The notes beneath the pieces were generated by a model that ran no database searches, was not told the origin of the DNA, and saw only the letters and a list, made by a program, of their open reading frames with translations. This document shows positions 22,477 to 30,618 of a stretch of 64,000 bases of DNA, one piece after another. Numbering within the stretch: the first letter of the stretch is position 1; every line of letters starts with the position of its first letter. The translations under genes and the position numbers were made by a program. Source of the DNA: Clostridium sp. E02 (GTDB lineage Bacteria > Bacillota > Clostridia > Lachnospirales > Lachnospiraceae). The stretch covers positions 1-64,000 of the forward strand of contig NZ_RJLQ01000008.1 of the NCBI RefSeq assembly GCF_003833015.1, read 5' to 3'.

Positions 22477-23519
22477 AGTCCTTTCCTTTCTACATTCAGG
22501 TAATCTGCAAAATTCATCTGTCCCACTGATTCCCAAGTTTCATACGGTATGCCAAGATAATCCAAGGGCACGCCCATGCCAAGTCCGCCATTTTCCAATG
22601 ACTTAAAACATAAACGGTAATAGCCCGGGTGAGTGACTGCCATTCTTTGAAATCGGTTTGGCTCCGGTTCCAAATGAGCCCCAAATGCGCAAAACATACA
22701 ACCTGTCCTCTGCTCACCTGAGAGATAATATTGACCACAGGGAGATCTCTTGATATCACCGTAAACGGAGCATATTTCCAAATCATTTTCAATAACATAC
22801 CGCAATACATCTTGCTTTGTCCAGAATCCCATGGGCTGGCTTTTAATCGTTTTTCCGTCATACACATTGCAGCCTGTGTGTGAATAAAGGCGAGCCCTCA
22901 CAAATCCCTCGTCTTGCGTTGTTCCAATGAACGGAACTCTCCCCGTTTCTCTTGTATATTTAATGAAAGGTTTCTTTTTCATCACGTCACAACATTTTTC
23001 AGAAGTATCAAAAGGTGCATTTAGAAGGCATCTCCATTTTTTCGGAAGAACTCCAAAAGAGCCTCTCTCATCACCATTCAGTAAATAATTCCGGTATCTA
23101 TCTGATAAATCCCCGTGTCGTAGCTTCCTGATCTTCATAGCAGTTTCCTTGCTTACCAATGGATATCCTTCGCTTAAAACAACATCCCGGTATGTAATGC
23201 GCGCTCCCTTTTTATCCCGAGGTTCTATTTCCTTAAAATCACCATGTGCTTTTCTAGCAAAACGGACGATTTCAGGAAACTCCAAGCCAGTATTTGAAAA
23301 CACGGCCGGGACATCTTCACCCAATGTCTTGCGGATCAGGTGAAGTAATACAGTACTATCCAGTCCTCCTGAATAACTAAGATATACTTGACCTCCCCAG
23401 TTATCATACCATTCCTGGATTCTGGTCTTTGTCAGCTGTAACTTTGTTTCCCACGGCAGATATTTTCTCTGAGAAAATTGCCACTCATTAAGTTTTAAAT
23501 CATCTTCTTTTATAAACAT
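22464..23519 (-). CDS. PAPS-reductase-like PP-loop ATPase
   Basis: 351 residues. YLSYSGGLDSTVLLH (about 46-60) is the PP-loop that binds ATP and activates a substrate by adenylation. Cysteines in SPCGQYYLS and TGCMFCAFG may hold a metal or Fe-S cluster. This is the phosphoadenosine-phosphosulfate reductase superfamily, and phage copies are similar to DndC in general build. It lies among three methylases, so a nucleic-acid modification role is plausible, but sulphur assimilation is not excluded. Confidence 0.7.
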   Translation of the reverse strand: MFIKEDDLKLNEWQFSQRKYLPWETKLQLTKTRIQEWYDNWGGQVYLSYSGGLDSTVLLHLIRKTLGEDVPAVFSNTGLEFPEIVRFARKAHGDFKEIEPRDKKGARITYRDVVLSEGYPLVSKETAMKIRKLRHGDLSDRYRNYLLNGDERGSFGVLPKKWRCLLNAPFDTSEKCCDVMKKKPFIKYTRETGRVPFIGTTQDEGFVRARLYSHTGCNVYDGKTIKSQPMGFWTKQDVLRYVIENDLEICSVYGDIKRSPCGQYYLSGEQRTGCMFCAFGAHLEPEPNRFQRMAVTHPGYYRLCFKSLENGGLGMGVPLDYLGIPYETWESVGQMNFADYLNVERKGLCGK

Positions 23520-23590
23520 ATACGAAAGGAGCCGTCATGACTTTGCCCTGCAGGAGCTCCGACCTCCTTTCATTTTTTTGTAACAAAAAA

Positions 23591-23615
23591 CCAACTACCG
23601 AATATTGATAGTTGG
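23591..23615 (-). terminator. Terminator of cassette 2
   Basis: CCAACTA and TAGTTGG arms with an A-run at 23585-23590 giving U on the minus strand. Confidence 0.8.
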
Positions 23616-23630
23616 CAAAAATCAAATATT

Positions 23631-23882
23631 TTAAATGTGACTATTGTACATCGTTTCCGACAATTCTGTAGCTGTTCCTATTTTACCGCTTTGAATTTTA
23701 CTTAACAATTCATTTATCATTTTTCTTAATTGTTCAATATTGGTTGCAAGATATCCGTCCATCTGCGCTCTGCTTAGTTCGTAAATCCGTCCTGCCTCTA
23801 ATTGATTTAGCTTGTTACTGATTTCGTTCAATTCATGAAGATATTCTTCTGTAATCTTATAATCCAATTTTTTATCGCTCAT
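23631..23882 (-). CDS. Small coiled-coil protein in cassette 2
   Basis: 83 residues from the ATG at 23882, chosen because GGAGG lies 8 bp upstream. Almost entirely helical (LHELNEISNKLNQLEAGRIYEL, referring to residues 14-35, and IEQLRKMINELLSKI), a likely coiled coil. No family recognised. Sole gene of the cassette; function unknown. Confidence 0.6.
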   Translation of the reverse strand: MSDKKLDYKITEEYLHELNEISNKLNQLEAGRIYELSRAQMDGYLATNIEQLRKMINELLSKIQSGKIGTATELSETMYNSHI

Positions 23883-23913
23883 ATAAAAAACCTCCATTAT
23901 TTATGATACCAAA

Positions 23914-23942
23914 ATTATACCACCCCAACTATCAATATTCAA
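23914..23942 (-). promoter_or_regulatory. Promoter of cassette 2
   Basis: TTGAAT (23942-23937), 17 bp, TATAAT (23919-23914) on the minus strand. The spacer is the inverted-repeat arm. Confidence 0.85.
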
Positions 23943-23960
23943 TTATCAAAGATCAGTAGA

Positions 23961-25706
23961 TCAAGCAAATCTAAGCTGTTCCTGGCTATCATCAATCCTC
24001 ATGTTCGGCATTCGTTCGCCGATTTTCAGATGGGAACAATTCGCCGTAACCAATGCTTCTGCCACAGTGGGGACAACACTGTTTCCAATGCGGGCCACCT
24101 GTTCAGATACCGGGTACTTTTTCCCTTCATAGTCATGATCAATGATGTAATCCTCCGGGAAGCCCTGGCCCAGTTTCAATTCCGGTTCAGCTTTAAGCAT
24201 TCGTAGAAAGATATCCAGAATTACATATTCATTACCAAGGACCGTAACCAAGGCAAATCGATCTTTTGTCACAATTGTATGAAGCGGTTCCTCCAAACCC
24301 ACGCCAGATACATCACAGCCATAGTACTTAATAATAAACTGACTAACCCAGGTACATTTCTGCGCCGTTTCTTCATCAACACCATTCCTTAGCAGTTCTT
24401 CCTTGCTGATTGCAAGAACGCTGACCTTTCCAAAATGTCCAGGGCTAGTTGTAATCGTATGTATTGGTTCCCACAAAGACTGGCCTGTTCCCGTTTTATA
24501 AAATTTCGTAAGGAAAGCTGCTACAAGACCATAACGGTTACTGGTATCCAGTGTCATAATTGGTTCATCAACCGACTGCCCTCTGACATCGGACTTTGTT
24601 GTTTCGGAATGATACTGAATCAAAAGTGGTGCAACCACATGATTATGGTCAACCGTTGTAATTGTGTGTAATGGATCATTCATACCACTACCTGATCCTT
24701 TGTAATTACCCCCATAAGATTTTTCTATGAAAGGTGCGATAACCGGTGAAATCAGGCAATGTTCATTTTTAGTGACAACTGTACTCATAGGATCTTCTAC
24801 GGATCTATTCCGATCTGAACAAAATCCCGTCTGCCCAATCTGCATAATGTACGGCGTCACCGTTCCAAAGCCATGCTTCTGCGTTATGGTGGGCATTGGC
24901 TCATGAATGCTCTGCCCACGGAAGTTGTCTCCCCCATGGTTCACCTGAACAATAAACGGTTCTGGGCAGTTGAAAACAAATTTATCCAATCCCCTGGCGA
25001 TCCGGTTCATTGTCTTGTCTGCCAGTGGCTTTTTTCTGCCAAAGATAGACTTTCCTAAATCTGTTAAGTCCAAATATTTCCAAATAGGCTCCCACTTCTT
25101 TAATTCACCAGTACAGTATTTGTTATGTGTCGGCTCCGGCCAGACAATCGACTTGCCATCTCTGCGAAAGACTGCATACCATCGTTTTCTTGTGGTAGGT
25201 GCTCCGTAATCGGCTGCTATTAATATTTTTATTTCGATTTTTGTATATCCAAGTAAATACATCTTCTTTAAAAATTTCTTGTATTCTTTCCCCTGTTTCT
25301 TTCGTATTGGATATCCTTTTTTATTTAATGGCCCCCATCGCCTTATTTCCTCAACATTTTCCATTATTATTACATCTGGACGAATTTCTCTAGCATGTTT
25401 ATGTACAGCCCAGGGAAGAATTCTCAAACCTTTCTCCCGCGGCTTGCCTCCTTTCGCTTTACTATGGCTGGTGCAATCCGGACTTGCCCACATCAAGGCT
25501 ACATGACGGCCTTTTACGTATTTCTGCAAGTCTACCTTGAAGATATCCTCTGTTAAATGTAACGTATCAGGGTGATTCGTTTTGTGCATCCTGATGGCCT
25601 GCGGATCGTGATTAATAGCAATATCCACTGGCCTCCCCAATGCCATTTCAATTCCAACGCTCGCCCCGCCCCCTCCGGCAAAGCAATCTATTATTAAATC
25701 TCTCAT
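23961..25706 (-). CDS. C5-cytosine DNA methyltransferase with repeat-rich recognition region
   Basis: 581 residues, longer than usual for the family (350-450). AdoMet motif FAGGGGASVGIE (9-20); catalytic loop WASPDCTSHS with Cys78; ENVEE (116-120); conserved RKRWYAVF (173-180); motif X IGNSVVP near the end. Between residues 263 and 490 sit six diverged copies of a unit typified by GQSLWEPIHTITT, each ending with a hydrophobic strand. This replaces the compact target recognition domain. It probably modifies several or an extended cytosine site to evade host restriction. Confidence 0.85.
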   Translation of the reverse strand: MRDLIIDCFAGGGGASVGIEMALGRPVDIAINHDPQAIRMHKTNHPDTLHLTEDIFKVDLQKYVKGRHVALMWASPDCTSHSKAKGGKPREKGLRILPWAVHKHAREIRPDVIIMENVEEIRRWGPLNKKGYPIRKKQGKEYKKFLKKMYLLGYTKIEIKILIAADYGAPTTRKRWYAVFRRDGKSIVWPEPTHNKYCTGELKKWEPIWKYLDLTDLGKSIFGRKKPLADKTMNRIARGLDKFVFNCPEPFIVQVNHGGDNFRGQSIHEPMPTITQKHGFGTVTPYIMQIGQTGFCSDRNRSVEDPMSTVVTKNEHCLISPVIAPFIEKSYGGNYKGSGSGMNDPLHTITTVDHNHVVAPLLIQYHSETTKSDVRGQSVDEPIMTLDTSNRYGLVAAFLTKFYKTGTGQSLWEPIHTITTSPGHFGKVSVLAISKEELLRNGVDEETAQKCTWVSQFIIKYYGCDVSGVGLEEPLHTIVTKDRFALVTVLGNEYVILDIFLRMLKAEPELKLGQGFPEDYIIDHDYEGKKYPVSEQVARIGNSVVPTVAEALVTANCSHLKIGERMPNMRIDDSQEQLRFA

Positions 25707-25765
25707 TTTTTTAAGAAGCCCGGTATACCCTTACCCCTGCAGGAGGCTGGCTCCTTTCCTTATAT

Positions 25766-26170
25766 TTACTTTCCTGTTCTCCAAATCCGCTCTAGTTCTT
25801 CCAGCGTTGCATGGATCAGGAGATTGGTTATAAAACTGCAATTGCCATATTCTTTGGACATGGCCCCGATCATATCAACAAGGCCATTCCAATATTCATC
25901 TGAATCAATCGGTTCGTTGTACTTTTTAAACAACTTCCATGCCCCGGTAAAACATTCCTCATACTGCTTGTCCTGTAGAGGAAAGCCCCCGGATTTAATT
26001 CGTTTTATTTCCTGCCAGACAACCAAACAGAATAACCGGTTCATAATAGGATTCTCGTGTTTCTTTACCATCTGCACCACATGTTCCGAATTGACCATCT
26101 GACGATTCTTCATAAGTTTCCAAGCGTCCGTATAAGCAGACCAATATTTCCTAAGTTCACCTACGTTCAT
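25766..26170 (-). CDS. Hypothetical phage protein
   Basis: 134 residues, all helical, with a conserved-looking core (RKYWSAYTDAWKLMKNRQ, then PIMNRLFCLVVWQEIKRI). Its start overlaps the end of the zinc-finger gene 26157-26312. Located in the modification operon. Function unknown. Confidence 0.5.
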   Translation of the reverse strand: MNVGELRKYWSAYTDAWKLMKNRQMVNSEHVVQMVKKHENPIMNRLFCLVVWQEIKRIKSGGFPLQDKQYEECFTGAWKLFKKYNEPIDSDEYWNGLVDMIGAMSKEYGNCSFITNLLIHATLEELERIWRTGK

Positions 26171-26312
26171 ATTCTACCGCCTTTATACTTCGTTCACAGG
26201 AGAAACAGCTCTCATCACCAAATCTTCCATCATAATGCCTGCAGGTACCGCAGTTCTTCCCAGACAACCATGTTATTATCTTCCGTAAAAACATATGTAA
26301 ATCATATTTCAT
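26157..26312 (-). CDS. Small zinc-binding protein
   Basis: 51 residues from the ATG at 26312 (GGAGG site). CGTCRHYDGRFGDESCFSC is a short four-cysteine knuckle. An upstream in-frame extension lacks a site. Similar small proteins are common in phage operons. Function unknown. Confidence 0.55.
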   Translation of the reverse strand: MKYDLHMFLRKIITWLSGKNCGTCRHYDGRFGDESCFSCERSIKAVEYERR

Positions 26313-26332
26313 TTCTTTGCCTCCGTTCCTGA

Positions 26333-26455
26333 TCAGGTAAAGCAATCGCTGAAAAACGGAATAAAGAACGCCCATAAACACAATGAATTCTTTGTGTAAT
26401 AGATTCCGACTAATACCGCAACTGCAACACTTACCCATTTAACCCAATTCTTCAA
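26333..26455 (-). CDS. Small single-helix membrane protein
   Basis: 40 residues from a TTG start behind AAAGGAG. One hydrophobic helix (WVKWVSVAVAVLVGIYY), then a second hydrophobic part (LCLWAFFIPFF). Common in phage accessory operons. Function unknown. Confidence 0.5.
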   Translation of the reverse strand: MKNWVKWVSVAVAVLVGIYYTKNSLCLWAFFIPFFSDCFT

Positions 26456-26483
26456 ATTTATTCTCCTTTCCTTTGTTCCGCTT

Positions 26484-27629
26484 TTAGTTGTCTAATATCG
26501 CCATCTTCCTTAGATACTGCTTTTTTCTCGCTTCCCGACAAGATTGGCAATACAAATTTTGTTTACGTTCCAGAAATTCCTTACCACAACGCTTACAGTA
26601 TTGCGGTTTGATCCGCTGAAAGGATAAGCAGCTGTCACAGTCTGTTTCGCCAACTGTACAATATCCTTCCCAAGACTGACATATATCTCTCTGCCAATAG
26701 TCGCTTTCATCAAAGCATTGCTTATATTTATTCCGGATTATTGCCGCCAACCTGCTTACGAGTTCCTTTGTCTGATTCCGTTCTTCCTGACTCATCAGCA
26801 GGTAATGCTTGACCTTGCGCTCCGGACGGCCAGCTCCCCACGCTCCGGATCCAATCATGGCACGCACCTTGTCCAGATTCTCAGTCAGATACATCTGGTA
26901 TACACGACCACGTATTGCTTTTACCGATTTACTCAAAACTTCGGACATTTGTTCGTATTTTTTCCCCGACACAATCAGATGACCAAGCAATTCAAATTCT
27001 TTATCGGTCCAATTCACATGATTGTCGACTTTCACAGGCCGGTCTAAGACTTGTAAATCTGTCAGCCTCCGTTGAATTGCACCTTCGGTTCTCCGAATTA
27101 ATTTGGAAAGCTCCCTGTATCCATATTTTTGCTTTTTAACCAGCATAATCAATCTTGAATCCTCTGATGCCGTCCACGGTGTATTTTTAATTTGTCTTCG
27201 GTTTGAACAATCCAGTCTACGTTTTTCAGATACCCATTCCGGCTCTTCACCTAATGTCAGCAGTTCAAAATTCGAGAAGTCCAGAAACGTCTGATTTTTC
27301 TCCGCCCATTCCCAGAACTCTTCCAAATAAACCACCTTAAAAGAATTATTCTTAACTCGTTTTATATGTAAGGGAAAACCTCTATTCTTTACCCATGAAA
27401 TCATTTTATATCCGCTTCCTGATGTTCCCATACCCAATGCAATCTGCAACTGATTCCAAGTAATATAATCCCCCGATTCAAGAAAAGCACCTAAACCTAG
27501 TCGCTGGCTTTTTAAAATAACAGCAGTTTCGGATCTGTTCAGATTTTTGGCAATTCCCTTTACTGATATAGTGCCCCATTTTTCTTCTAGGTAGGATTCA
27601 TCTTCATGAGACCAAGTTTTTTTCATCAT
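26484..27629 (-). CDS. Myb/SANT-repeat DNA-binding protein with zinc ribbon
   Basis: 381 residues. Three SANT/Myb-like units (WSHEDESYLEEKWG, PWTASEDSRLIMLVKK, NWTDKEFELLGHLIV), each with the spaced tryptophans and an RTEGAI-type recognition helix. A C-terminal zinc ribbon (YCKRCGKEFLERKQNLYC) follows. Phage proteins of this kind bind DNA, possibly for regulation. Its first codons overlap the methylase stop (ATGATGA). Confidence 0.65.
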   Translation of the reverse strand: MMKKTWSHEDESYLEEKWGTISVKGIAKNLNRSETAVILKSQRLGLGAFLESGDYITWNQLQIALGMGTSGSGYKMISWVKNRGFPLHIKRVKNNSFKVVYLEEFWEWAEKNQTFLDFSNFELLTLGEEPEWVSEKRRLDCSNRRQIKNTPWTASEDSRLIMLVKKQKYGYRELSKLIRRTEGAIQRRLTDLQVLDRPVKVDNHVNWTDKEFELLGHLIVSGKKYEQMSEVLSKSVKAIRGRVYQMYLTENLDKVRAMIGSGAWGAGRPERKVKHYLLMSQEERNQTKELVSRLAAIIRNKYKQCFDESDYWQRDICQSWEGYCTVGETDCDSCLSFQRIKPQYCKRCGKEFLERKQNLYCQSCREARKKQYLRKMAILDN

Positions 27630-28444
27630 AGAGCCTCCTGACAGAAGTCCGTAATATTCATCTGCCCTGCAGGCTCAAAATTCATCCACAAAATTTCTCT
27701 TTTCTTACTGCTTACCTGCGAATAGCATGTTGTTTCTTCCCTGTACCAGCCCTGTAAGCGGTCATTATATAATTTACTATCATATCCGCTTAGAAGCACA
27801 GGGCCTTTATGAGCCTGTAATACATCTATCAAGTCATGATGTTGTTTATCTTCTGCCATTTCGTAACGATATTGCTTACCATGCCTTTCACTCAGCACAT
27901 ATGGAGGATCAGCATAAATCAATACTTTCGGATTATTAAACCGTTCTATCAATTCTACGGCTGGACGGTTTTCAATCTGTACCCCTCTGATCCGTTCGGC
28001 GGCTTGCATTATCTTTTCCGGTAATATGCACCAGTCTGATGCAGCATAAGCCTTTTCACGTCCCTGTACGTCATTCTTCCAGCCTACTTTTTCGCCAGTA
28101 GTTCGCAATCCGCGACCCATGTTGAGCCTTATGTAGAAATTAACTGCCTTACCAAAACTGTCCTCTGGTACCGTTTTAAAGGCATCATCATAAATTTGTC
28201 TAGCGTAAGGAGTTAAATATATTTCTCTGGCCAGTCGTTCCGGGTCCTTTCGAATCCAGTCGAAAAGATTTACCACATTCCCGTCCAGATCATTCACCGT
28301 TTCAATGTTTGACCTGGGTTTATTGAACAATACGGCTCCACTTCCCAAAAATGCTTCTAAATAACTATGATGTTCCGGGAAGTAACTTATAATCCAGTCT
28401 GCAATACTCCATTTACTTCCCGGATATTTCATTACTGCTTTCAT
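27626..28444 (-). CDS. Dam-family (D12) adenine N6 methyltransferase
   Basis: 272 residues from the ATG at 28444. MKYPGSKWSIADWI and FLGSGAVLFNK bind AdoMet; ADPPYVLS is the DPPY motif; the region ETVNDLDGNVVNLF is typical of the family. Unlike the first Dam copy (18294-19049) it shares little sequence beyond the motifs, so it probably has a different specificity. It precedes the SANT protein with an overlapping stop/start. Cassette 3 ends just upstream of its ribosome site. Confidence 0.9.
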   Translation of the reverse strand: MKAVMKYPGSKWSIADWIISYFPEHHSYLEAFLGSGAVLFNKPRSNIETVNDLDGNVVNLFDWIRKDPERLAREIYLTPYARQIYDDAFKTVPEDSFGKAVNFYIRLNMGRGLRTTGEKVGWKNDVQGREKAYAASDWCILPEKIMQAAERIRGVQIENRPAVELIERFNNPKVLIYADPPYVLSERHGKQYRYEMAEDKQHHDLIDVLQAHKGPVLLSGYDSKLYNDRLQGWYREETTCYSQVSSKKREILWMNFEPAGQMNITDFCQEAL

Positions 28445-28485
28445 CTTCCTTGGATCTTCCCTCCTCACTTTTTCGCAACAAAAAA

Positions 28486-28510
28486 CCAACTACCGAATAT
28501 TGATAGTTGG
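28486..28510 (-). terminator. Terminator of cassette 3
   Basis: CCAACTA and TAGTTGG arms with an A-run at 28480-28485 giving U on the minus strand. Confidence 0.8.
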
Positions 28511-28542
28511 TTTCATGTATCAGTTATAATTTTCAAGCTTGG

Positions 28543-29283
28543 CTATCCAGCCTTTTCCACATTCCATATACCATCATTACTATCTCCCAAAATTGTTGCT
28601 TTATAGTAATGTGTTTTCCCAGTTACATCGTCACATTGAAATTTCCATACAAAATTAATATTTTTTAACGTGCTCAATATTTCGACTCCATTACTGTCTG
28701 TTGTTTTTTCGTATATTGCTGCATTATTAAATGACACCTCTGTTTCATCACCTGAAAGAAGAAAATTTTTTTTACATTTTACTGTATTAGATTCTGTAAG
28801 ATACTTAGATTCATTATAAACTTCAAACGAGACTGATTTTATCACAGAAGTCGGATTAGTAGAAATATTTTTTAATTTTGCATGCATATTCATATAATTC
28901 CCGTTATTCCATGTATTAATTAACTCAAATTTTGGAATATATATGCGTTCGTTTTGTTCTTCTCTTTTGTACTGTTGTTCCGCCATTGCCATACTTTTCT
29001 TTTGTAATTCAATTACTAGAGCATTCACTTCATCTGTCTTTTTTTGAGCTCTGTAGTTTTGATATACTGTTATGATCCCTAAAGACAATGTTCCTATAAA
29101 TGTTAATACAGAACCATAATATCCCAATATATTATCTCGATTATATTTTACATAAAGAAAATCGCCCGGAATATCATATATCTTGTTAAGTATTACAGGA
29201 ATTATAATAGTTAAAAAAAACATAACGATAACACTTAATACAAAACCTACTATCACAAATATTTTCTTGTATCTTTTAAACAT
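28543..29283 (-). CDS. Membrane protein of cassette 3
   Basis: 246 residues. Two membrane helices near the N-terminus (IFVIVGFVLSVIVMFFLTII, then LTFIGTLSLGIITVYQN), a coiled segment (QKKTDEVNALVIELQKKS) and a beta-rich domain of about 130 residues. The build resembles proteins that sense or block at the membrane, such as superinfection-exclusion factors, but no family match is known. Ribosome site GAGGAAC before the ATG. Confidence 0.6.
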   Translation of the reverse strand: MFKRYKKIFVIVGFVLSVIVMFFLTIIIPVILNKIYDIPGDFLYVKYNRDNILGYYGSVLTFIGTLSLGIITVYQNYRAQKKTDEVNALVIELQKKSMAMAEQQYKREEQNERIYIPKFELINTWNNGNYMNMHAKLKNISTNPTSVIKSVSFEVYNESKYLTESNTVKCKKNFLLSGDETEVSFNNAAIYEKTTDSNGVEILSTLKNINFVWKFQCDDVTGKTHYYKATILGDSNDGIWNVEKAG

Positions 29284-29323
29284 ATTTGTTCCTCATTTTC
29301 ATATAGTATACAGTATATCATAA

Positions 29324-29352
29324 TACATATTTTACCAACTATCAATATTCAA
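29324..29352 (-). promoter_or_regulatory. Promoter of cassette 3
   Basis: TTGAAT (29352-29347) with TATGTA (29329-29324) at 17 bp; a nearby TATTAT offers an alternative -10. Less canonical than the other two cassettes. Confidence 0.65.
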
Positions 29353-29381
29353 TTATCAAGGAACAATAAATCCTTTAAATT

Positions 29382-29582
29382 TCAGTTTAACTTTCTGATT
29401 GACATGTAGCTGTTATATTCAAACATGCCGTTTTTATCGTTATGTAAGCAGAATTTTATGTCTTTTTCAAGTTTCACAATATCAATACTTTCAATCATTC
29501 CAACAGCCATCATAAAAGCATTAATTGCATCTTCTTCTTTTTCGAATTGGCAACAAATGCTATTCGCAAAAACTTCATACAT
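29382..29582 (-). CDS. Small hypothetical protein
   Basis: 66 residues behind AAGGAGG. The pattern FEKEEDAINAFMMAVGMIES looks like a small regulatory or structural helix bundle. It precedes cassette 3 in direction but has its own site. Function unknown. Confidence 0.5.
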   Translation of the reverse strand: MYEVFANSICCQFEKEEDAINAFMMAVGMIESIDIVKLEKDIKFCLHNDKNGMFEYNSYMSIRKLN

Positions 29583-29612
29583 GATATTTACCTCCTTAAA
29601 ATCCTAATTTTC

Positions 29613-29762
29613 TTAATGACTTCTTGGATAATTAAAAGTTTGTTGAGCTGCCTGTTTCGACTTTTTTTCATATTTGGCATCTCTTTTTAAATTTTCAACC
29701 TCTCTATTTAGGAGGCTTAAGTTTTCTAGTATAGTCTGTAAACAGCCTCTTGAAATAAACAT
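29613..29762 (-). CDS. Small possible protein
   Basis: 49 residues (NLSLLNREVENLKRDAKYEK), with a coiled-coil-like core. The ribosome site is weak (GAGAGA). Kept at low confidence. Confidence 0.35.
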   Translation of the reverse strand: MFISRGCLQTILENLSLLNREVENLKRDAKYEKKSKQAAQQTFNYPRSH

Positions 29763-29826
29763 TCTCTCTCATCTCTCTTTCTCCCTCCGGCCCCGATCGA
29801 CCGGAAGGTCATGTAATATATGGCGT

Positions 29827-30039
29827 TTATCCTCTGCAAATTTTAAACGCATCTTCCAGTGTCTTTACCGATTGAGGGAAGCCCATTATAAAGAATCCGC
29901 CTATTTCCGTTACCTCAATATCTGTAAAATCTGCAATAAATTGGGCAGGCCAAGCTGTATCGTAAATCTTTCTGGCTCCACTACTATCTGCATATAAAAA
30001 TCTTATGAAAGGGATTTTCGTTGCTTCCTGCTGATCCAT
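29827..30039 (-). CDS. Small hypothetical protein
   Basis: 70 residues; mixed alpha/beta (FIADFTDIEVTEIGGFFIMG). AGGAGG site before the ATG. No family recognised. Confidence 0.5.
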   Translation of the reverse strand: MDQQEATKIPFIRFLYADSSGARKIYDTAWPAQFIADFTDIEVTEIGGFFIMGFPQSVKTLEDAFKICRG

Positions 30040-30142
30040 AACGTTTTCCTCCTGTCTACTCCGTCAAATTGTGGTTTGGTCAACATCCAGATACTTCCTG
30101 TATTATTATTTTCCATTACACACACCATATTTTTGAGGTGAT

Positions 30143-30319
30143 ATGATGAAAAACAATTTATCTAAATTACTCTTTAAAAGTACCAGTACCAGATGTTACT
30201 TTATAACACTCCCAATATGGTTGCAGGTAATATTGCACGAAAATCATTCATACATTGATACCGCTGCACAATTGCACCATGTTGCCGGGATATTATTACA
30301 GCAAAAAGCAATGGTTTAA
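30143..30319 (+). CDS. Small hypothetical protein on the opposite strand
   Basis: 58 residues (STSTRCYFITLPIWLQVILH, then IDTAAQLHHVAGILLQQ), a likely helical or amphipathic small protein. GAGGTG precedes the ATG. It lies against the direction of the surrounding operon and its end overlaps the end of 30316-30579. It could be a moron or a regulatory peptide. Confidence 0.5.
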   Translation: MMKNNLSKLLFKSTSTRCYFITLPIWLQVILHENHSYIDTAAQLHHVAGILLQQKAMV

Positions 30320-30579
30320 CAGTGTTTAATTTTCTTTCCACAATTCAAGCAGAATTTCAAATTATATTCTTCCAGAAGCTCCGAATTAAATTCATATCCG
30401 CAATCCGGGCATTTTCCGAATGCCCCATCATTTACTGGCTGGGCTGGAATCTGTTTTTCCAAAGCACTGATAGCCATTTCAAGGGCTATCTTCTCGTTTA
30501 CTGCATTTATTCCCGGTCTTTTTATGGACAAACCAAATCTCATGTTTACAAGGGTTCTTTCTGCTAAATATTCTGTCAT
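30316..30579 (-). CDS. Zinc-ribbon phage protein
   Basis: 87 residues. Helical N-terminus, then CPDCGYEF ... FCLNCGKKIKHC, a four-cysteine ribbon typical of small phage proteins. Function unknown. Confidence 0.6.
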   Translation of the reverse strand: MTEYLAERTLVNMRFGLSIKRPGINAVNEKIALEMAISALEKQIPAQPVNDGAFGKCPDCGYEFNSELLEEYNLKFCLNCGKKIKHC

Positions 30580-30618
30580 GTCTATGCTCCTCTCTGTCCT
30601 GATTTATTAAAAACCTAA

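Larger units (their letters stand above)
23584..23942 (-). other. Cassette 2: promoter-gene-terminator unit with inverted-repeat ends
   Basis: Same build as cassette 1: terminator hairpin 23591-23615 containing GAATATTGATAGTTGG (23600-23615), gene 23631-23882, and the inverted arm CCAACTATCAATATTC (23925-23940) over a promoter TTGAAT-17-TATAAT (23942-23937, 23919-23914). It is inserted between the PP-loop gene and the C5 methylase gene, within 20 bp of the latter's stop codon. Confidence 0.8.
28479..29352 (-). other. Cassette 3: promoter-gene-terminator unit with inverted-repeat ends
   Basis: Terminator hairpin 28486-28510 containing GAATATTGATAGTTGG (28495-28510), gene 28543-29283, and the inverted arm CCAACTATCAATATTC (29335-29350) with TTGAAT at 29352-29347. 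The -10 is poorer than in cassettes 1 and 2 (TATGTA, or TATTAT at longer spacing). Arms are identical to cassette 2. Confidence 0.8.

Noticed and set aside
6297-29352. Insertion sequences or MITEs as an explanation of the three cassettes
   Set aside because: No transposase is inside, no target-site duplication is seen at any of the three, and the ends carry working promoter and terminator signals, which MITE ends usually do not.
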